Assembly (NCBI GenBank): GCA_963712175.1
Contig: CAVQGZ010000004.1
Coordinates: 806,001 to 870,000 of the forward strand
Source: CAVQGZ01 sp963712175
Lineage (GTDB): Bacteria; Actinomycetota; Actinomycetes; Jiangellales; Jiangellaceae
Length of the DNA: 64,000 nucleotides
Reading direction: 5' to 3'
The notes below the pieces were generated by a model that had not been told where the DNA came from, did no database searches, and saw only the letters and a list, made by a program, of their open reading frames with translations. The translations under genes were made by a program, and so were the position numbers. How positions within the stretch are numbered: the stretch's first letter is position 1; each line of letters opens with the position of its first letter. Positions 33,837 through 43,355 of this stretch are shown one piece after another.

Positions 33837-34960
33837 CGGCGCTGCGGGTCGGGCTCGTCAGCCCGTACTCCTGGAGCGCCATGGGCGGCGTGCAGGTGCA
33901 CATCAAGGACTTCGCCCAGATGCTGCGCGAGCGGGGGCACGAGACCTCGATCCTCGCCCCGGCGGAGGACGAGGACGAGCTCGAGGCGGGCGTCGTCTGG
34001 GGCGGGAAGCCCGTCGCCCTGCCGTACAACGGATCGGTCGCCCGGCTCACGTTCGGCCCGGCGGCCGCCAGACGAGTGCGCCGGTGGCTCGCGCACGGTG
34101 ACTTCGACATCGTGCACGTCCACCAGCCCGAGTCGCCGAGCCTGAGCCTGCTGGCCACCTGGGCGGCCGACGCGCCCTTGGTCGGTACCTGGCACATGGC
34201 CTCCGAGCGCTCCCGCGCCATGGTCGGGTTCTCGGGCATCCTGCGCCCCTCTCTGGAGAAGGTCGAGGCGCGTATCGCGGTGAGCGAGGCTGCCCGCACC
34301 ACCCTGGTCAGCCACCTCGGTGGTGACCCCGTCCTGATCCCCAACGGCGTGCACGTCGACACCTACGCCATGGCGCGTCGGCGCGACGACCTGCGGGCCC
34401 CAGGGGGCACGGTGTCCTTCCTCGGACGTCTGGACGAGCCCCGCAAGGGACTGCCCGTCCTGCTCGCCGCCTGGCCCGAGGTCGTGAGTCGGCGTGGCGA
34501 CGCGCGGCTCCTGGTGGCCGGCCCGGGTGACATCGAGGAGGCCGAGCGCAGCGTGCCCGAGCACGCGCGCGACTCGATCAGGTGGCTCGGGCGGATCAGC
34601 GACGAGGACAAGGCCACCATGCTCGCCAGCAGCGACATCTACGTCGGTCCTCACACGGGCGGGGAGTCCTTCGGGATCGTCCTGGTCGAGGCCATGGCCG
34701 CTGGTGCAACGGTGGTCGCCAGTGACCTGCCGGCGTTTCGGTCCGTCCTGGCCGAGGGGGCGGCCGGGGCCACCTTTCCTGCCGGTGACTCCGCTGCGCT
34801 GGCCAGCACGTTGCTCCGGCTGCTCGATAGCCCGACCGAACGCAGCCGCCTGCAGGCTGGGGCACGTCGACAGGTGAGCGCCTACGACTGGCCGACTGTC
34901 ACTGACCAGGTGCTCGAGGTGTACGACCTCGTGCTCGGCAGCGGGGTGGGACGACGCTGA
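33833..34960 (+). CDS. pimA: Phosphatidylinositol alpha-mannosyltransferase
   Basis: A 375-residue GT4 glycosyltransferase (GT-B fold), the first committed step of PI-mannoside synthesis: GDP-mannose to the 2-OH of PI inositol. It shows the N-terminal GGVQVHIKDFAQ loop, IVHVHQP, GTWHMASERS, the start of the second Rossmann domain FLGRLDEPRKGLPVL, and an EX7E motif in GGESFGIVLVEAMAAG. ATGA overlap with patA; its own TGA overlaps the next ATG by one base. Confidence 0.95.
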   Translation: MTALRVGLVSPYSWSAMGGVQVHIKDFAQMLRERGHETSILAPAEDEDELEAGVVWGGKPVALPYNGSVARLTFGPAAARRVRRWLAHGDFDIVHVHQPESPSLSLLATWAADAPLVGTWHMASERSRAMVGFSGILRPSLEKVEARIAVSEAARTTLVSHLGGDPVLIPNGVHVDTYAMARRRDDLRAPGGTVSFLGRLDEPRKGLPVLLAAWPEVVSRRGDARLLVAGPGDIEEAERSVPEHARDSIRWLGRISDEDKATMLASSDIYVGPHTGGESFGIVLVEAMAAGATVVASDLPAFRSVLAEGAAGATFPAGDSAALASTLLRLLDSPTERSRLQAGARRQVSAYDWPTVTDQVLEVYDLVLGSGVGRR

Positions 34961-35490
34961 TGGAGCTCCTCGTCGTCGTCCTCATCGTGCTGGCCCTGGC
35001 AGCGCTGATCACCACCTGGTCGGCGGCTCGGCTGGACCACCTGCACACCCGGCTCGAACGCATGGACGCCACGCTCGACGCCGAGCTGCTGCGCCGATCC
35101 ATCGCGACGCTGGAGGTCGCGACGTCGGGGCTGCTGGACCCGGCAACCTCCATCGTGCTCGCGGATGCTGCTCATCAGGCGCGTGCTGCGAGCCCGCAGG
35201 ACCGCGAAGAGGCCGAGTCGGCACTCACCGAGGCCCTGGTCGTGGCGTTCGACGACCCCGCAGACACGAGTGCTGAGGCGCTGCCGGAGTGGGGCCTCGA
35301 CCTCGTCGCTGACCTGGCCACCGCCAGTCGACGGGTGCAGACAGCGCGTCGTCTGCACAACGGGACGGTGACCGTGACGCGCAACCGTCGGCGGTCGCGC
35401 TTCGTCCGCCTCTTCCACCTCGCCGGCCGCGCTTCGATGCCCGAGCCGATCGAGTTCGACGACCGGGTGCCGGCAGCGTTCCAGCGCTGA
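34960..35490 (+). CDS. Membrane-anchored hypothetical protein of the pimA cluster
   Basis: A 176-residue protein with one N-terminal membrane helix (ELLVVVLIVLALAALITTW, about 2-20), then a soluble helical region that includes LDHLHTRLERMDATLDAELLRRS. No catalytic motif is seen. It overlaps the pimA stop by one base (TGATG), so it is translationally coupled. A small membrane protein in this position after pimA seems common in actinobacteria, which suggests a link to PIM synthesis, but the function is unknown. Confidence 0.75.
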   Translation: MELLVVVLIVLALAALITTWSAARLDHLHTRLERMDATLDAELLRRSIATLEVATSGLLDPATSIVLADAAHQARAASPQDREEAESALTEALVVAFDDPADTSAEALPEWGLDLVADLATASRRVQTARRLHNGTVTVTRNRRRSRFVRLFHLAGRASMPEPIEFDDRVPAAFQR

Positions 35491-35521
35491 CGCACTCGGT
35501 GTGACGATCTACCCTTGAGCC

Positions 35522-36442
35522 ATGACGACCTCCGACGTATCCGCCACCTCGCCGCACGCCACTGTCGTGGGCACCGACCGCGTCAAGCGGGGCATGGCTG
35601 AGATGCTCAAGGGTGGCGTGATCATGGACGTGGTCACGGCCGAGCAGGCACGCATCGCCGAGGACGCCGGAGCCGTCGCGGTCATGGCGCTCGAGAGGGT
35701 CCCGGCCGACATCCGGGCCCAGGGCGGTGTCTCGCGGATGAGCGACCCCGACATGATCGACAGCATCATTGGAGCGGTGTCGATCCCGGTCATGGCCAAG
35801 GCCCGGATCGGGCACTTCGTCGAGGCCCAGGTGCTGCAGTCCCTCGGGGTGGACTACGTCGACGAGTCGGAGGTGCTCACCCCGGCCGACTACACCCACC
35901 ACATCGACAAGTGGCAGTTCACGGTCCCGTTCGTCTGCGGTGCGACAAACCTCGGCGAGGCACTGCGTCGCATCGGCGAGGGGGCCGCGATGATCCGGTC
36001 CAAGGGCGAGGCCGGCACCGGTGACGTCTCGAACGCGACGACACACATGCGTGCCATCGGCGACGAGGTCAGGCGCCTGAGCGCGATGCGTTCGGACGAG
36101 ATCTACGTCGCGGCGAAGGAGCTGGCGGCGCCGTACCCCCTCGTCCAGGAGGTCGCACGGGCCGGTCGGCTCCCGGTCGTGATGTTCACCGCCGGTGGGA
36201 TCGCGACTCCGGCCGACGCCGCCATGATGATGCAGCTCGGTGCTGACGGCGTGTTCGTCGGCTCGGGCATCTTCAAGTCCGGCGACCCCGCACGCCGGGC
36301 AGCCGCGATCGTGGCGGCGACCACGCACTTCGACAACCCCGACGTCATCGCGAAGGTCTCGCGCGGACTGGGTGAGGCGATGGTGGGGATCAACGTCGAG
36401 GAGATCCCGGCCCCGCACCGGCTGGCAGAGCGAGGTTGGTGA
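35522..36442 (+). CDS. pdxS: Pyridoxal 5'-phosphate synthase lyase subunit
   Basis: A 306-residue PdxS (Pdx1), which makes PLP from ribose 5-phosphate, glyceraldehyde 3-phosphate and ammonia. Diagnostic parts: KRGMAEMLKGGVIMDVV (first Lys/Asp of the active site), VMALERVPADIR, PVMAKARIGH with a Schiff-base Lys, RSKGEAGTGDV (phosphate loop) and FTAGGIATPADAAMMMQLGADGVFVGSGIF. The family forms a dodecamer with PdxT. It overlaps pdxT by 4 bp. Confidence 0.97.
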   Translation: MTTSDVSATSPHATVVGTDRVKRGMAEMLKGGVIMDVVTAEQARIAEDAGAVAVMALERVPADIRAQGGVSRMSDPDMIDSIIGAVSIPVMAKARIGHFVEAQVLQSLGVDYVDESEVLTPADYTHHIDKWQFTVPFVCGATNLGEALRRIGEGAAMIRSKGEAGTGDVSNATTHMRAIGDEVRRLSAMRSDEIYVAAKELAAPYPLVQEVARAGRLPVVMFTAGGIATPADAAMMMQLGADGVFVGSGIFKSGDPARRAAAIVAATTHFDNPDVIAKVSRGLGEAMVGINVEEIPAPHRLAERGW

Positions 36443-37050
36443 CGCCCCGCGTCGGTGTCCTCGCCCTGCAGGGAGACGTCGCGGAGCACCAGCGCATCTT
36501 GACCGGCCTGGGTGTGCAGGCACCTCGGGTGCGCACACCCGAGGACCTGGCCGGAGTCGACGCCCTGGTGATCCCCGGAGGCGAGTCGACGGCGATCGCT
36601 CGGCTCGCGGTCGTGCTCGACGTGCTCGAACCGCTGCAGAAGGCCGCGCAGTCCGGCATGCCGATGTATGGCTCCTGCGCCGGGATGATCCTGCTTGCCG
36701 ACGATCTGACCAGTGACCAGCCGCCTCAGGCTCCGCGCCAGCCGCGCATCGGCGGGCTGGACATCACGGTGCGACGCAACGCCTTCGGTCGCCAGGTCGA
36801 CTCCTTCGAGACCGACCTCGACGTGCCGGCGCTCGGTGCCGCGCCGCTGCGGGCGGTCTTCATCCGGGCGCCGTGGGTGGAGCGCGTCGGCAACGCCGTC
36901 CACGTCCTCGCGACCGTGGAGGGCGGCCCTGCCGACGGTAGGATCGTCGCCGTCGTCCAGGACGCGCTGCTGGCCACGTCGTTCCACCCGGAGCTGACCG
37001 GCGACCGGCGTATGCACGAGTACTTCGTGGAGCTCGTCCGAGCCGCCTGA
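36439..37050 (+). CDS. pdxT: Pyridoxal 5'-phosphate synthase glutaminase subunit
   Basis: A 203-residue class I-like glutamine amidotransferase that feeds ammonia to PdxS. It has VLALQGDVAEH at the N terminus, PGGEST (47-52), nucleophile Cys80 in YGSCAGMIL, and the SFHPELT His/Glu pair. The GTG at 36439 overlaps the pdxS stop (GTGA), which fixes the start. Confidence 0.96.
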   Translation: MTPRVGVLALQGDVAEHQRILTGLGVQAPRVRTPEDLAGVDALVIPGGESTAIARLAVVLDVLEPLQKAAQSGMPMYGSCAGMILLADDLTSDQPPQAPRQPRIGGLDITVRRNAFGRQVDSFETDLDVPALGAAPLRAVFIRAPWVERVGNAVHVLATVEGGPADGRIVAVVQDALLATSFHPELTGDRRMHEYFVELVRAA

Positions 37051-37090
37051 CACGACGCCTGCTGCAGCCGAGCACGAGGGAGAGCACGCG

Positions 37091-37855
37091 ATGTCCGGCC
37101 ACTCCAAGTGGGCGACCACCAAGCACAAGAAGGCCGTGGTCGACGCCCGGCGGGGCAAGCTGTTCGCCAAGCTGATCAAGAACGTCGAGGTGGCTGCCCG
37201 GTTGGGCGGTGCGGACCAGTCCGCCAACCCGACGCTCTACGACGCCGTGCAGAAGGCCAAGAAGTCCTCGGTGCCCAACGACAACATCGACCGGGCGATC
37301 AAGCGCGGGGCAGGGCTCGAGGCGGGCGGTGCGGCCTACGAGACGATCACCTACGAGGGCTACGGACCCCAGGGAGTCGCCGTTCTGGTCGAGTGCCTGA
37401 CCGACAACCGCAACCGGGCGGCGGCCGAGGTGCGAACTGCGATGACGCGCAACGGCGGCACCATGGCCGACCCGGGCTCGGTCTCCTACCTCTTCGCCCG
37501 CAAGGGCGTCGTGATCGTGCCGAAGGGACAGGACGGGCGCACCGTGGACGAGGACGCCCTCCTCGAGGTCGTGCTCGAGGCGGGCGCTGACGACGTCGAG
37601 GACCTCGGTGAGTCGTTCGAGGTGCGCAGCGAGGCAGGGGACCTGGTACCGGTGCGCTCCGCGATCCAGGCAGCCGGGCTCGACTACGAGTCGGCGGACT
37701 CGTCCTGGCTGCCGTCGGTCACCGTGCCGCTGGACGCCCCCGCAGCCGAGAAGGTGTTCCGGCTCCTCGACGTGCTCGAGGACTGCGACGACGTGCAGAA
37801 CGTGTACGCGAACTTCGACGTCTCCGACGACGTGATGGCTGCCGTCTCCACGTGA
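37091..37855 (+). CDS. YebC/PmpR-family protein
   Basis: A 254-residue YebC-family protein (DUF28), starting with the near-invariant MSGHSKWATTKHKKAVVDARRGKLFAKLIK. Long held to be a transcription regulator; some homologues relieve ribosome stalling at proline-rich stretches, so a translation role is possible. It stands directly before ruvC as in most actinobacteria. GAGGGAG lies about 8 nt before the ATG. Confidence 0.95.
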   Translation: MSGHSKWATTKHKKAVVDARRGKLFAKLIKNVEVAARLGGADQSANPTLYDAVQKAKKSSVPNDNIDRAIKRGAGLEAGGAAYETITYEGYGPQGVAVLVECLTDNRNRAAAEVRTAMTRNGGTMADPGSVSYLFARKGVVIVPKGQDGRTVDEDALLEVVLEAGADDVEDLGESFEVRSEAGDLVPVRSAIQAAGLDYESADSSWLPSVTVPLDAPAAEKVFRLLDVLEDCDDVQNVYANFDVSDDVMAAVST

Positions 37856-37938
37856 GATCGGCGCGTCGCGCCGGGCGGCTCGTTCTGCGTCGCTATGGTG
37901 TCGAACACCTGTTCGGCCTAGTGCAAGGAGCGATGCCG

Positions 37939-38448
37939 GTGCGAGTCGTCGGAGTCGACCCCGGGCTCACCAGGTGCGGGCTGGCTGCCGTGGAGGGTGC
38001 CCCCGGGCGTCGTGCGAACCTCCTGGGGGTCACCGTCGCGCGGACGCCGCGTGCGGCCGGCCTCGCGGCGCGCCTGTGCTCGCTGGAAGAGCAGATCGAG
38101 GCGTTCATCGACGCGCACCGACCCGACGAGATCGCCGTGGAGGCCGTCTTCAGTCAGCACAACACCGCGACCATCATCGCCACCGCCCAAGCCAGCGGCG
38201 TGGCCGTCCTGGTCGGCGGGCGTCGCGGTCTCCCTGTCACGACGCACACGCCGACCGAGGTCAAGGCCGGCGTCACCGGCAGCGGCCGGGCCGACAAGCA
38301 GCAGGTAGCCAGGATGGTGACCACGATCCTCGGGCTCGCGGACCCACCGAGACCGGTGGACGCTACCGACGCCCTCGCGCTGAGCCTCGCCCACCTCTGG
38401 CAGGCACCCGTGCTGGCACGCCGTCGTCTCGCCGGAGTCACGCCGTGA
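37939..38448 (+). CDS. ruvC: Holliday junction resolvase
   Basis: A 169-residue endonuclease that cuts Holliday junctions with RuvAB. VVGVDPGLTRCGLA carries the first catalytic Asp (Asp7); IAVEAVFSQHN and the C-terminal VDATDALALSLAH supply the other acidic residues. The GTG at 37939 is chosen: AAGGAG ends 8 nt upstream, whereas the ATG at 37933 is only 2 nt from it. It overlaps ruvA by 4 bp. Confidence 0.94.
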   Translation: MRVVGVDPGLTRCGLAAVEGAPGRRANLLGVTVARTPRAAGLAARLCSLEEQIEAFIDAHRPDEIAVEAVFSQHNTATIIATAQASGVAVLVGGRRGLPVTTHTPTEVKAGVTGSGRADKQQVARMVTTILGLADPPRPVDATDALALSLAHLWQAPVLARRRLAGVTP

Positions 38449-39071
38449 TCGCCTCGCTCACCGGAACGGTGGTGGCTCTGGGGCTCGACCACGTGGTCGT
38501 CGAGACGGGTGGGGTGGGCCTCTACGTCCCCTGTCCGCCCCGGGTGCTCGCTGACCTGCGGATCGGCGGCACCGCGCAGCTGCACACCGCACTGGTCGTG
38601 CGGGAGGACTCGCTGACGCTGTACGGCTTCTCCAGCGCGGAGGAACGGGAGCTCTTCGAGATCCTCCTGGGCGTCTCGGGTATCGGCCCACGCCTGGCGA
38701 TCGCCATGCTGGCGGTTCTCACCCCGGACGAGGTGCGCTCGGCAGTGGCCGGCGACGACGTGGCGACGCTCACCCGCGTGCCTGGCATCGGCCGCAAGGG
38801 TGCCCAACGTCTGGTGCTGGAGCTCAAGGATCGTCTGCCCGCCGCCGTGAGCTCGACCGGTGTGTCGTCGGTGCCCGGAGCTGCAGTCCCGGCCGGCCCA
38901 TGGACCGAGCAGGTATCGGCGGCACTGCGGAGCCTCGGCTGGGGGGCCCGAGATGCCGCCGCTGCGCTGGAGGCGGTGGCACCGGCTGCGACCGAGATGA
39001 TCGCCGAGCAGGGCGAGCCGGACGTCGCCGCACTGCTACGCACCGCCCTGCGCTCCCTGGACCGCCCGTGA
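38445..39071 (+). CDS. ruvA: Holliday junction branch-migration subunit RuvA
   Basis: A 208-residue RuvA. Domain I (ASLTGTVVALGLDHVVVETGGVGLYV), helix-hairpin-helix domain II (LLGVSGIGPRLAIAMLA, VPGIGRKGAQRLVLELKDRL) and the C-terminal RuvB-binding domain III (about 155-205, LRSLGWGARDAAAAL). It binds the four-way junction as a tetramer. Starts at GTG in a GTGA overlap with ruvC. Confidence 0.95.
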   Translation: MIASLTGTVVALGLDHVVVETGGVGLYVPCPPRVLADLRIGGTAQLHTALVVREDSLTLYGFSSAEERELFEILLGVSGIGPRLAIAMLAVLTPDEVRSAVAGDDVATLTRVPGIGRKGAQRLVLELKDRLPAAVSSTGVSSVPGAAVPAGPWTEQVSAALRSLGWGARDAAAALEAVAPAATEMIAEQGEPDVAALLRTALRSLDRP

Positions 39072-40147
39072 CCGAGTGGGACGAGGTCGAGGAGGGCTCC
39101 GTGCTCGATGGCGGTGTCGTCGATGACGACCGAGCCGCCGACGTCGCGCTGCGTCCCCGGCGGATGGCTGAGTTCGTCGGGCAGCCACGGGTCCGCGACC
39201 AGCTCTCCCTCCTCCTCGAGGCAGCCACCCTGCATGAGCGCACCCCCGACCACGTGCTGCTGTCAGGACCTCCGGGGCTGGGCAAGACGACGCTGGCCAT
39301 GATCATCGCCGCCGAGCTGGGCCGACCGATCCGGGTGGCCAGTGGACCGGCCATCCAGCATGCCGGTGACCTCGCCTCGATCCTGTCCGGTCTCACCGAC
39401 GGCGAGGTGCTCTTCCTCGACGAGGTTCACCGCCTGGCTCGCCCGGCCGAGGAGATGCTCTACCTGGCGATGGAGGACTTCCGGGTCGACGTCGTGGTCG
39501 GCAAGGGGCCGGGTGCGACCGTCATCCCGCTGGCGCTTCCGCAGTTCACCCTGGTGGGAGCGACGACGAGGGCTGGGCTTCTCACCGGTCCGCTTCGCGA
39601 CCGGTTCGGCTTCACCGCCCACCTGGACTTCTACAACACGGCCGACCTGATCACCGTGCTGACCCGGTCCGCGGCGTTGCTCGGCATCGAGCTGGACGGG
39701 CCGGGGGCCTCCGAGATCGCGCGGCGCTCGCGTGGCACCCCGCGCATCGCCAACCGACTGCTGCGCCGGGTTCGGGACTATGCCGCCGTCCGGGCGGACG
39801 GCCGTCTGACGGAGTCTGTCGCCCGTGATGCCCTGGCCGTGTACGACGTCGACGAGCGGGGGCTCGACCGGCTCGACCGACAGGTGCTGGGGGCCTTGTG
39901 CCGTCGCTACAACGGCGGTCCGGTCGGGTTGTCGACCATCGCGGTCGCTGTGGGGGAGGAGTCCGGGACCGTCGAGGAGGTGAGCGAGCCCTTCCTGGTC
40001 CGCGAGGGCTTTCTGCTGCGGACCCCTCGCGGGAGGATGGCCACCCCGGCGGCCTTCCAACACCTGGGCCTGCGTGTCCCGTCCGACACGCGGGTGCCCA
40101 CGCTGGACCTGGACATCGGTGGCACGTCCGGCAGGTCCGTAGACTAG
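39068..40147 (+). CDS. ruvB: Holliday junction branch-migration ATPase RuvB
   Basis: A 359-residue AAA+ motor. LRPRRMAEFVGQ near the N terminus, Walker A GPPGLGKTTLA, Walker B LFLDEVHRL, sensor/arginine-finger segment LVGATTRAGLLTGPLRDRFG, and a C-terminal winged helix with RTPRGRMATPAAFQHLG. It hydrolyses ATP to drive branch migration with RuvA. GTGA overlap with ruvA. Confidence 0.97.
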   Translation: MTEWDEVEEGSVLDGGVVDDDRAADVALRPRRMAEFVGQPRVRDQLSLLLEAATLHERTPDHVLLSGPPGLGKTTLAMIIAAELGRPIRVASGPAIQHAGDLASILSGLTDGEVLFLDEVHRLARPAEEMLYLAMEDFRVDVVVGKGPGATVIPLALPQFTLVGATTRAGLLTGPLRDRFGFTAHLDFYNTADLITVLTRSAALLGIELDGPGASEIARRSRGTPRIANRLLRRVRDYAAVRADGRLTESVARDALAVYDVDERGLDRLDRQVLGALCRRYNGGPVGLSTIAVAVGEESGTVEEVSEPFLVREGFLLRTPRGRMATPAAFQHLGLRVPSDTRVPTLDLDIGGTSGRSVD

Positions 40148-40207
40148 GTCTGCGGCGGGTCGCCTCGGCGCCCGCGCTCGTCCTCTCACCCTGATACCGG
40201 AGTCTTC

Positions 40208-40492
40208 ATGGATGCCCTGGCCACCGTGCTGCCGATCCTGCTCATCGTCGGCGTGTTCTACCTGTTGCTGTTCCGGCCGATGCAGAAGCGCAACAAGGAG
40301 TTCCAGGCCACTCAGGCGGCCATCTCGCCGGGGGCCCGCGTGATGATGGGCGGAGGCCTGATCGCCACCGTCGTGAGCATGGACGACGAGGACGTCGTCG
40401 TCGAGGCCGCACCCGGCGTGCAGCTGCGCTACACCCGCCAGGGCGTCGTCAAGGTGCTCGACCCGGTCGCTCCCGACACGTCCAGCGACTGA
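40208..40492 (+). CDS. yajC: Preprotein translocase accessory subunit YajC
   Basis: A 94-residue membrane protein: one N-terminal helix (VLPILLIVGVFYLLLFRP) ending in the conserved RPMQKRNKE, then a small domain with GARVMMGGGLIATVVSM. YajC binds SecDF in the holotranslocon. GGAG lies about 6 nt before the ATG, and secDF begins 10 nt after the stop. Confidence 0.94.
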   Translation: MDALATVLPILLIVGVFYLLLFRPMQKRNKEFQATQAAISPGARVMMGGGLIATVVSMDDEDVVVEAAPGVQLRYTRQGVVKVLDPVAPDTSSD

Positions 40493-40501
40493 CGGCACGA
40501 C

Positions 40502-43354
40502 GTGGCGCAGACGAACGTGACGCGACCCGGGCGGGCGCTGCTTGTCTTCTTCCTGCTGCTGGCTGCCGTCGTCGGCGGCATCGCCGCGGGCGGGACGTGG
40601 GCGCCTCGCTTGGGCCTCGACCTTCAGGGCGGCACCAGCATCACTCTGTCCGCCCAGACCTTGGACGGCAGCGAGCCGACCCAGGATTCGCTCGACGAGG
40701 CCGTGGCCATCATCCGGCAGCGAGTGAACGGTTCCGGTGTCGCGGAGGCCGAGGTCACGACCCAGGGCACCGACACGATCATCGTCCAGGTACCGGGCGT
40801 CGGCCAGGACGAGCTCGTCGCGCTGGTGGGGCAGACCGCAGAGCTGCAGTTCCGGCCTGTTCTCGCGATCGTCCCCGGTGGGGCACCGGCTCCTCAGCCA
40901 GCCCCGGAGGCCACGCCGGAGGCGACCGGCGACGCCGAGCCGACAGCAGAGACGGCTGACGACAGCGCCAGCCTCGGCGAGCAACGCGGTGCGAGCGCGG
41001 ACCGCGCGAGCCGAGCAGCCACCCGGGTGTCGGCCTCGCAGACCGCTCAGGCCACTCCGACCGCCAGTCCTGAGGGCAGTGCTCCGGCCACGCCGGAACC
41101 CATCAGCGAGGTCTCTGAGCCCGTGGGCGAAGACCTGGTGGCGCTTCTGGAGTTCGACTGCTCCGCGATCGAACCGGGACGGGTCACCTCGCCCGACGAG
41201 ACCCTCATCACCTGTGACCGCGAGCTCACGACCCGCTACCTGCTCGGGCCCGCCGACGTCGTCGGCACGGACATCGCCTCGGCGACTGCCGGGATACCTC
41301 AGGCCGGTGTCGCCTGGCAGGTGAACCTCGAGTTCACCGCCGAGGGCTCCGACAAGTTCTTCGAGAGCACCCAGCGTCTGTCGCAGCAGCAGCCCCCGCA
41401 GAACCAGTTCGCCATCATCCTCGACGGGCTGGTCGTCTCAGCACCTCAGGTCAACGAGCCCATCCCGGGGGGCCGGGCACAGATCACCGGCCAGTTCACC
41501 CAGAGCGAGGCTCAGGCCCTGGCGAACGTGCTGCAGTACGGCGCCCTCCCGCTGGCGTTCGAGGTCAGCGACGTCACGTCGGTCTCGCCGACCCTCGGCC
41601 TCGACCAGCTGCAGGCGGGGCTGGTCGCCGGTGCCATCGGCCTCGTGCTGGTGATGCTGTACTCGCTGTTCTACTACCGCGGGCTGGGCCTCGTCGTCGT
41701 GGGCAGCCTCATAGTCGCGGGCGGGCTCACCTATGGGCTCGTGGTGCTGCTCGGTGAGACGATCGGTTTCACCCTCACGCTGGCCGGTGTGGCAGGCCTC
41801 ATCGTGGCCATCGGAATCACGGCTGACTCGTTCGTCGTGCTCTTCGAACGGCTCAAGGACGAGGTGCGCGAGGGGCGCAGCACCCGAATGGCGGTGGAGA
41901 CCGCCTGGGTCCGGGCGCGCCGCACGATCATCGCGAGCGACATCGTGTCGCTGCTGGCCGCCTTCTTCCTGTACGTGTTCAGCATCGGCAACGTCCGCGG
42001 CTTCGCGTTCGCGTTCGGGCTGACCACAGTGGTCGACCTGATCGTCGTCTTCCTCTTCACCAAGCCGGTGCTCAGCGTCCTGGTACGCACCCGGTTCTTC
42101 GGCCAGGGCCACCCTCTGTCGGGCCTCGACCCTGCCCGGCTCGGTCGCTCGGGGGCAGCCAAGGTCGGCGGCCTCGCGGGTCTGGGCAACCGTCTCTACC
42201 GAGGCGAGACGTCGTTCGACTTCGTCGGGCGGGCCAAGCGCTGGTACGCGGTCAGCGCCGGGCTGCTGGGCTTCGCGATCCTGGGGCTGCTCGTCAACGG
42301 CCTCAGCCTGGGTGTGGAGTTCACCGGCGGTGCCGAGATCACCGCTCAGTCACCAGGCGTGACCCAGCAGGACATCGCGACGGTACGTACCGCGGTGACC
42401 GAGACCGGTGTCGACGCAGCATCGGATCCCCGGGTCACGATCGTCGGGGACGACCGGGTGCGAGTGCAGACCGGCGCCCTGAGCCCCGCCGAGACCACCG
42501 AGGTCCGTGACGCGGTTGCTGACACCCTCGACGTCCAGACCGAGGCGGTGAGCGTGCAAGTGGTCGGTCCGTCCTGGGGCCAGGAGATCACCAGCAAGGC
42601 GCTGCAGGGGCTCGGGCTCTTCCTGGTCGCGGTGATCATCTACCTGGCGATCACCTTCGAGCCGAAGATGGGGATGGCAGCCATCGCTGCGCTTGCCCAT
42701 GACGTGCTGGCGACGGTCGGCATCTACGCGTGGACCGGCTTCGACGTCACACCCGCATCCGTCATCGGGTTCCTGACGATCCTGGCGTACTCGCTGTACG
42801 ACACGGTGGTCGTGTTCGACAAGGTGCGCGAGAACACCCGAGGGATCACGGGCCAGAGCGTGTACACGTACTCCGAGGCCGCCAACCTCGCGGTGAACCA
42901 GACGCTGGTGCGCTCGATCAACACGTCGGTGATCGCGCTGCTGCCGATCGGGTCCATCCTCGTGGTGTCGGTGGCATTCCTCGGCACGGGAACGCTCAAG
43001 GACCTCGCGCTGGCGCTGTTCATCGGAGTGGCGGTCGGGACCTACTCGTCGATCTTCATCGCCACCCCACTGCTCGCCGACCTGAAGGAACGCGAGCCGA
43101 TCATGCGTTCGCTGCGCCAACGGGTGATGGCTCGTCGCCGCGGCCACCGCGGCCCTGCAGGCTCGGACGACGTGAGCGAGTCGGTGGCCGTCGCGGTCGG
43201 CTCGCAACGGGCCGAGGCAACAACCTCGTCCGACCAGGCGGCAGGGCCTACCGTGGAGTCGACCACCAGGAACAGGCCCGGCTCGGTCATCGAGTCGGGC
43301 GAGCGGCGCCAGCCGCGGCGCCGGACGCGGGCAGATCGACGAAAAGGGAGCTGA
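40502..43354 (+). CDS. secDF: Protein translocase SecD-SecF fusion
   Basis: One uninterrupted 950-residue frame holds both proteins. The SecD half has the first helix, LGLDLQGGTSI, a large periplasmic P1 domain with a Pro/Ala/Thr-rich insert (about 125-205), IILDGLVVSAPQVNEPI, and the helices with AGLIVAIGITADSFVVLFERLKDE. A linker near residues 535-565 leads to the SecF half: SLGVEFTGGAEI, then VIGFLTILAYSLYDTVVVFDKVRENTRG. The protein drives late secretion with the proton-motive force. Many actinobacteria, mycobacteria included, have separate secD and secF genes; a fusion is the Bacillus-type arrangement. Confidence 0.93.
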   Translation: MAQTNVTRPGRALLVFFLLLAAVVGGIAAGGTWAPRLGLDLQGGTSITLSAQTLDGSEPTQDSLDEAVAIIRQRVNGSGVAEAEVTTQGTDTIIVQVPGVGQDELVALVGQTAELQFRPVLAIVPGGAPAPQPAPEATPEATGDAEPTAETADDSASLGEQRGASADRASRAATRVSASQTAQATPTASPEGSAPATPEPISEVSEPVGEDLVALLEFDCSAIEPGRVTSPDETLITCDRELTTRYLLGPADVVGTDIASATAGIPQAGVAWQVNLEFTAEGSDKFFESTQRLSQQQPPQNQFAIILDGLVVSAPQVNEPIPGGRAQITGQFTQSEAQALANVLQYGALPLAFEVSDVTSVSPTLGLDQLQAGLVAGAIGLVLVMLYSLFYYRGLGLVVVGSLIVAGGLTYGLVVLLGETIGFTLTLAGVAGLIVAIGITADSFVVLFERLKDEVREGRSTRMAVETAWVRARRTIIASDIVSLLAAFFLYVFSIGNVRGFAFAFGLTTVVDLIVVFLFTKPVLSVLVRTRFFGQGHPLSGLDPARLGRSGAAKVGGLAGLGNRLYRGETSFDFVGRAKRWYAVSAGLLGFAILGLLVNGLSLGVEFTGGAEITAQSPGVTQQDIATVRTAVTETGVDAASDPRVTIVGDDRVRVQTGALSPAETTEVRDAVADTLDVQTEAVSVQVVGPSWGQEITSKALQGLGLFLVAVIIYLAITFEPKMGMAAIAALAHDVLATVGIYAWTGFDVTPASVIGFLTILAYSLYDTVVVFDKVRENTRGITGQSVYTYSEAANLAVNQTLVRSINTSVIALLPIGSILVVSVAFLGTGTLKDLALALFIGVAVGTYSSIFIATPLLADLKEREPIMRSLRQRVMARRRGHRGPAGSDDVSESVAVAVGSQRAEATTSSDQAAGPTVESTTRNRPGSVIESGERRQPRRRTRADRRKGS

Positions 43355-43355
43355 C

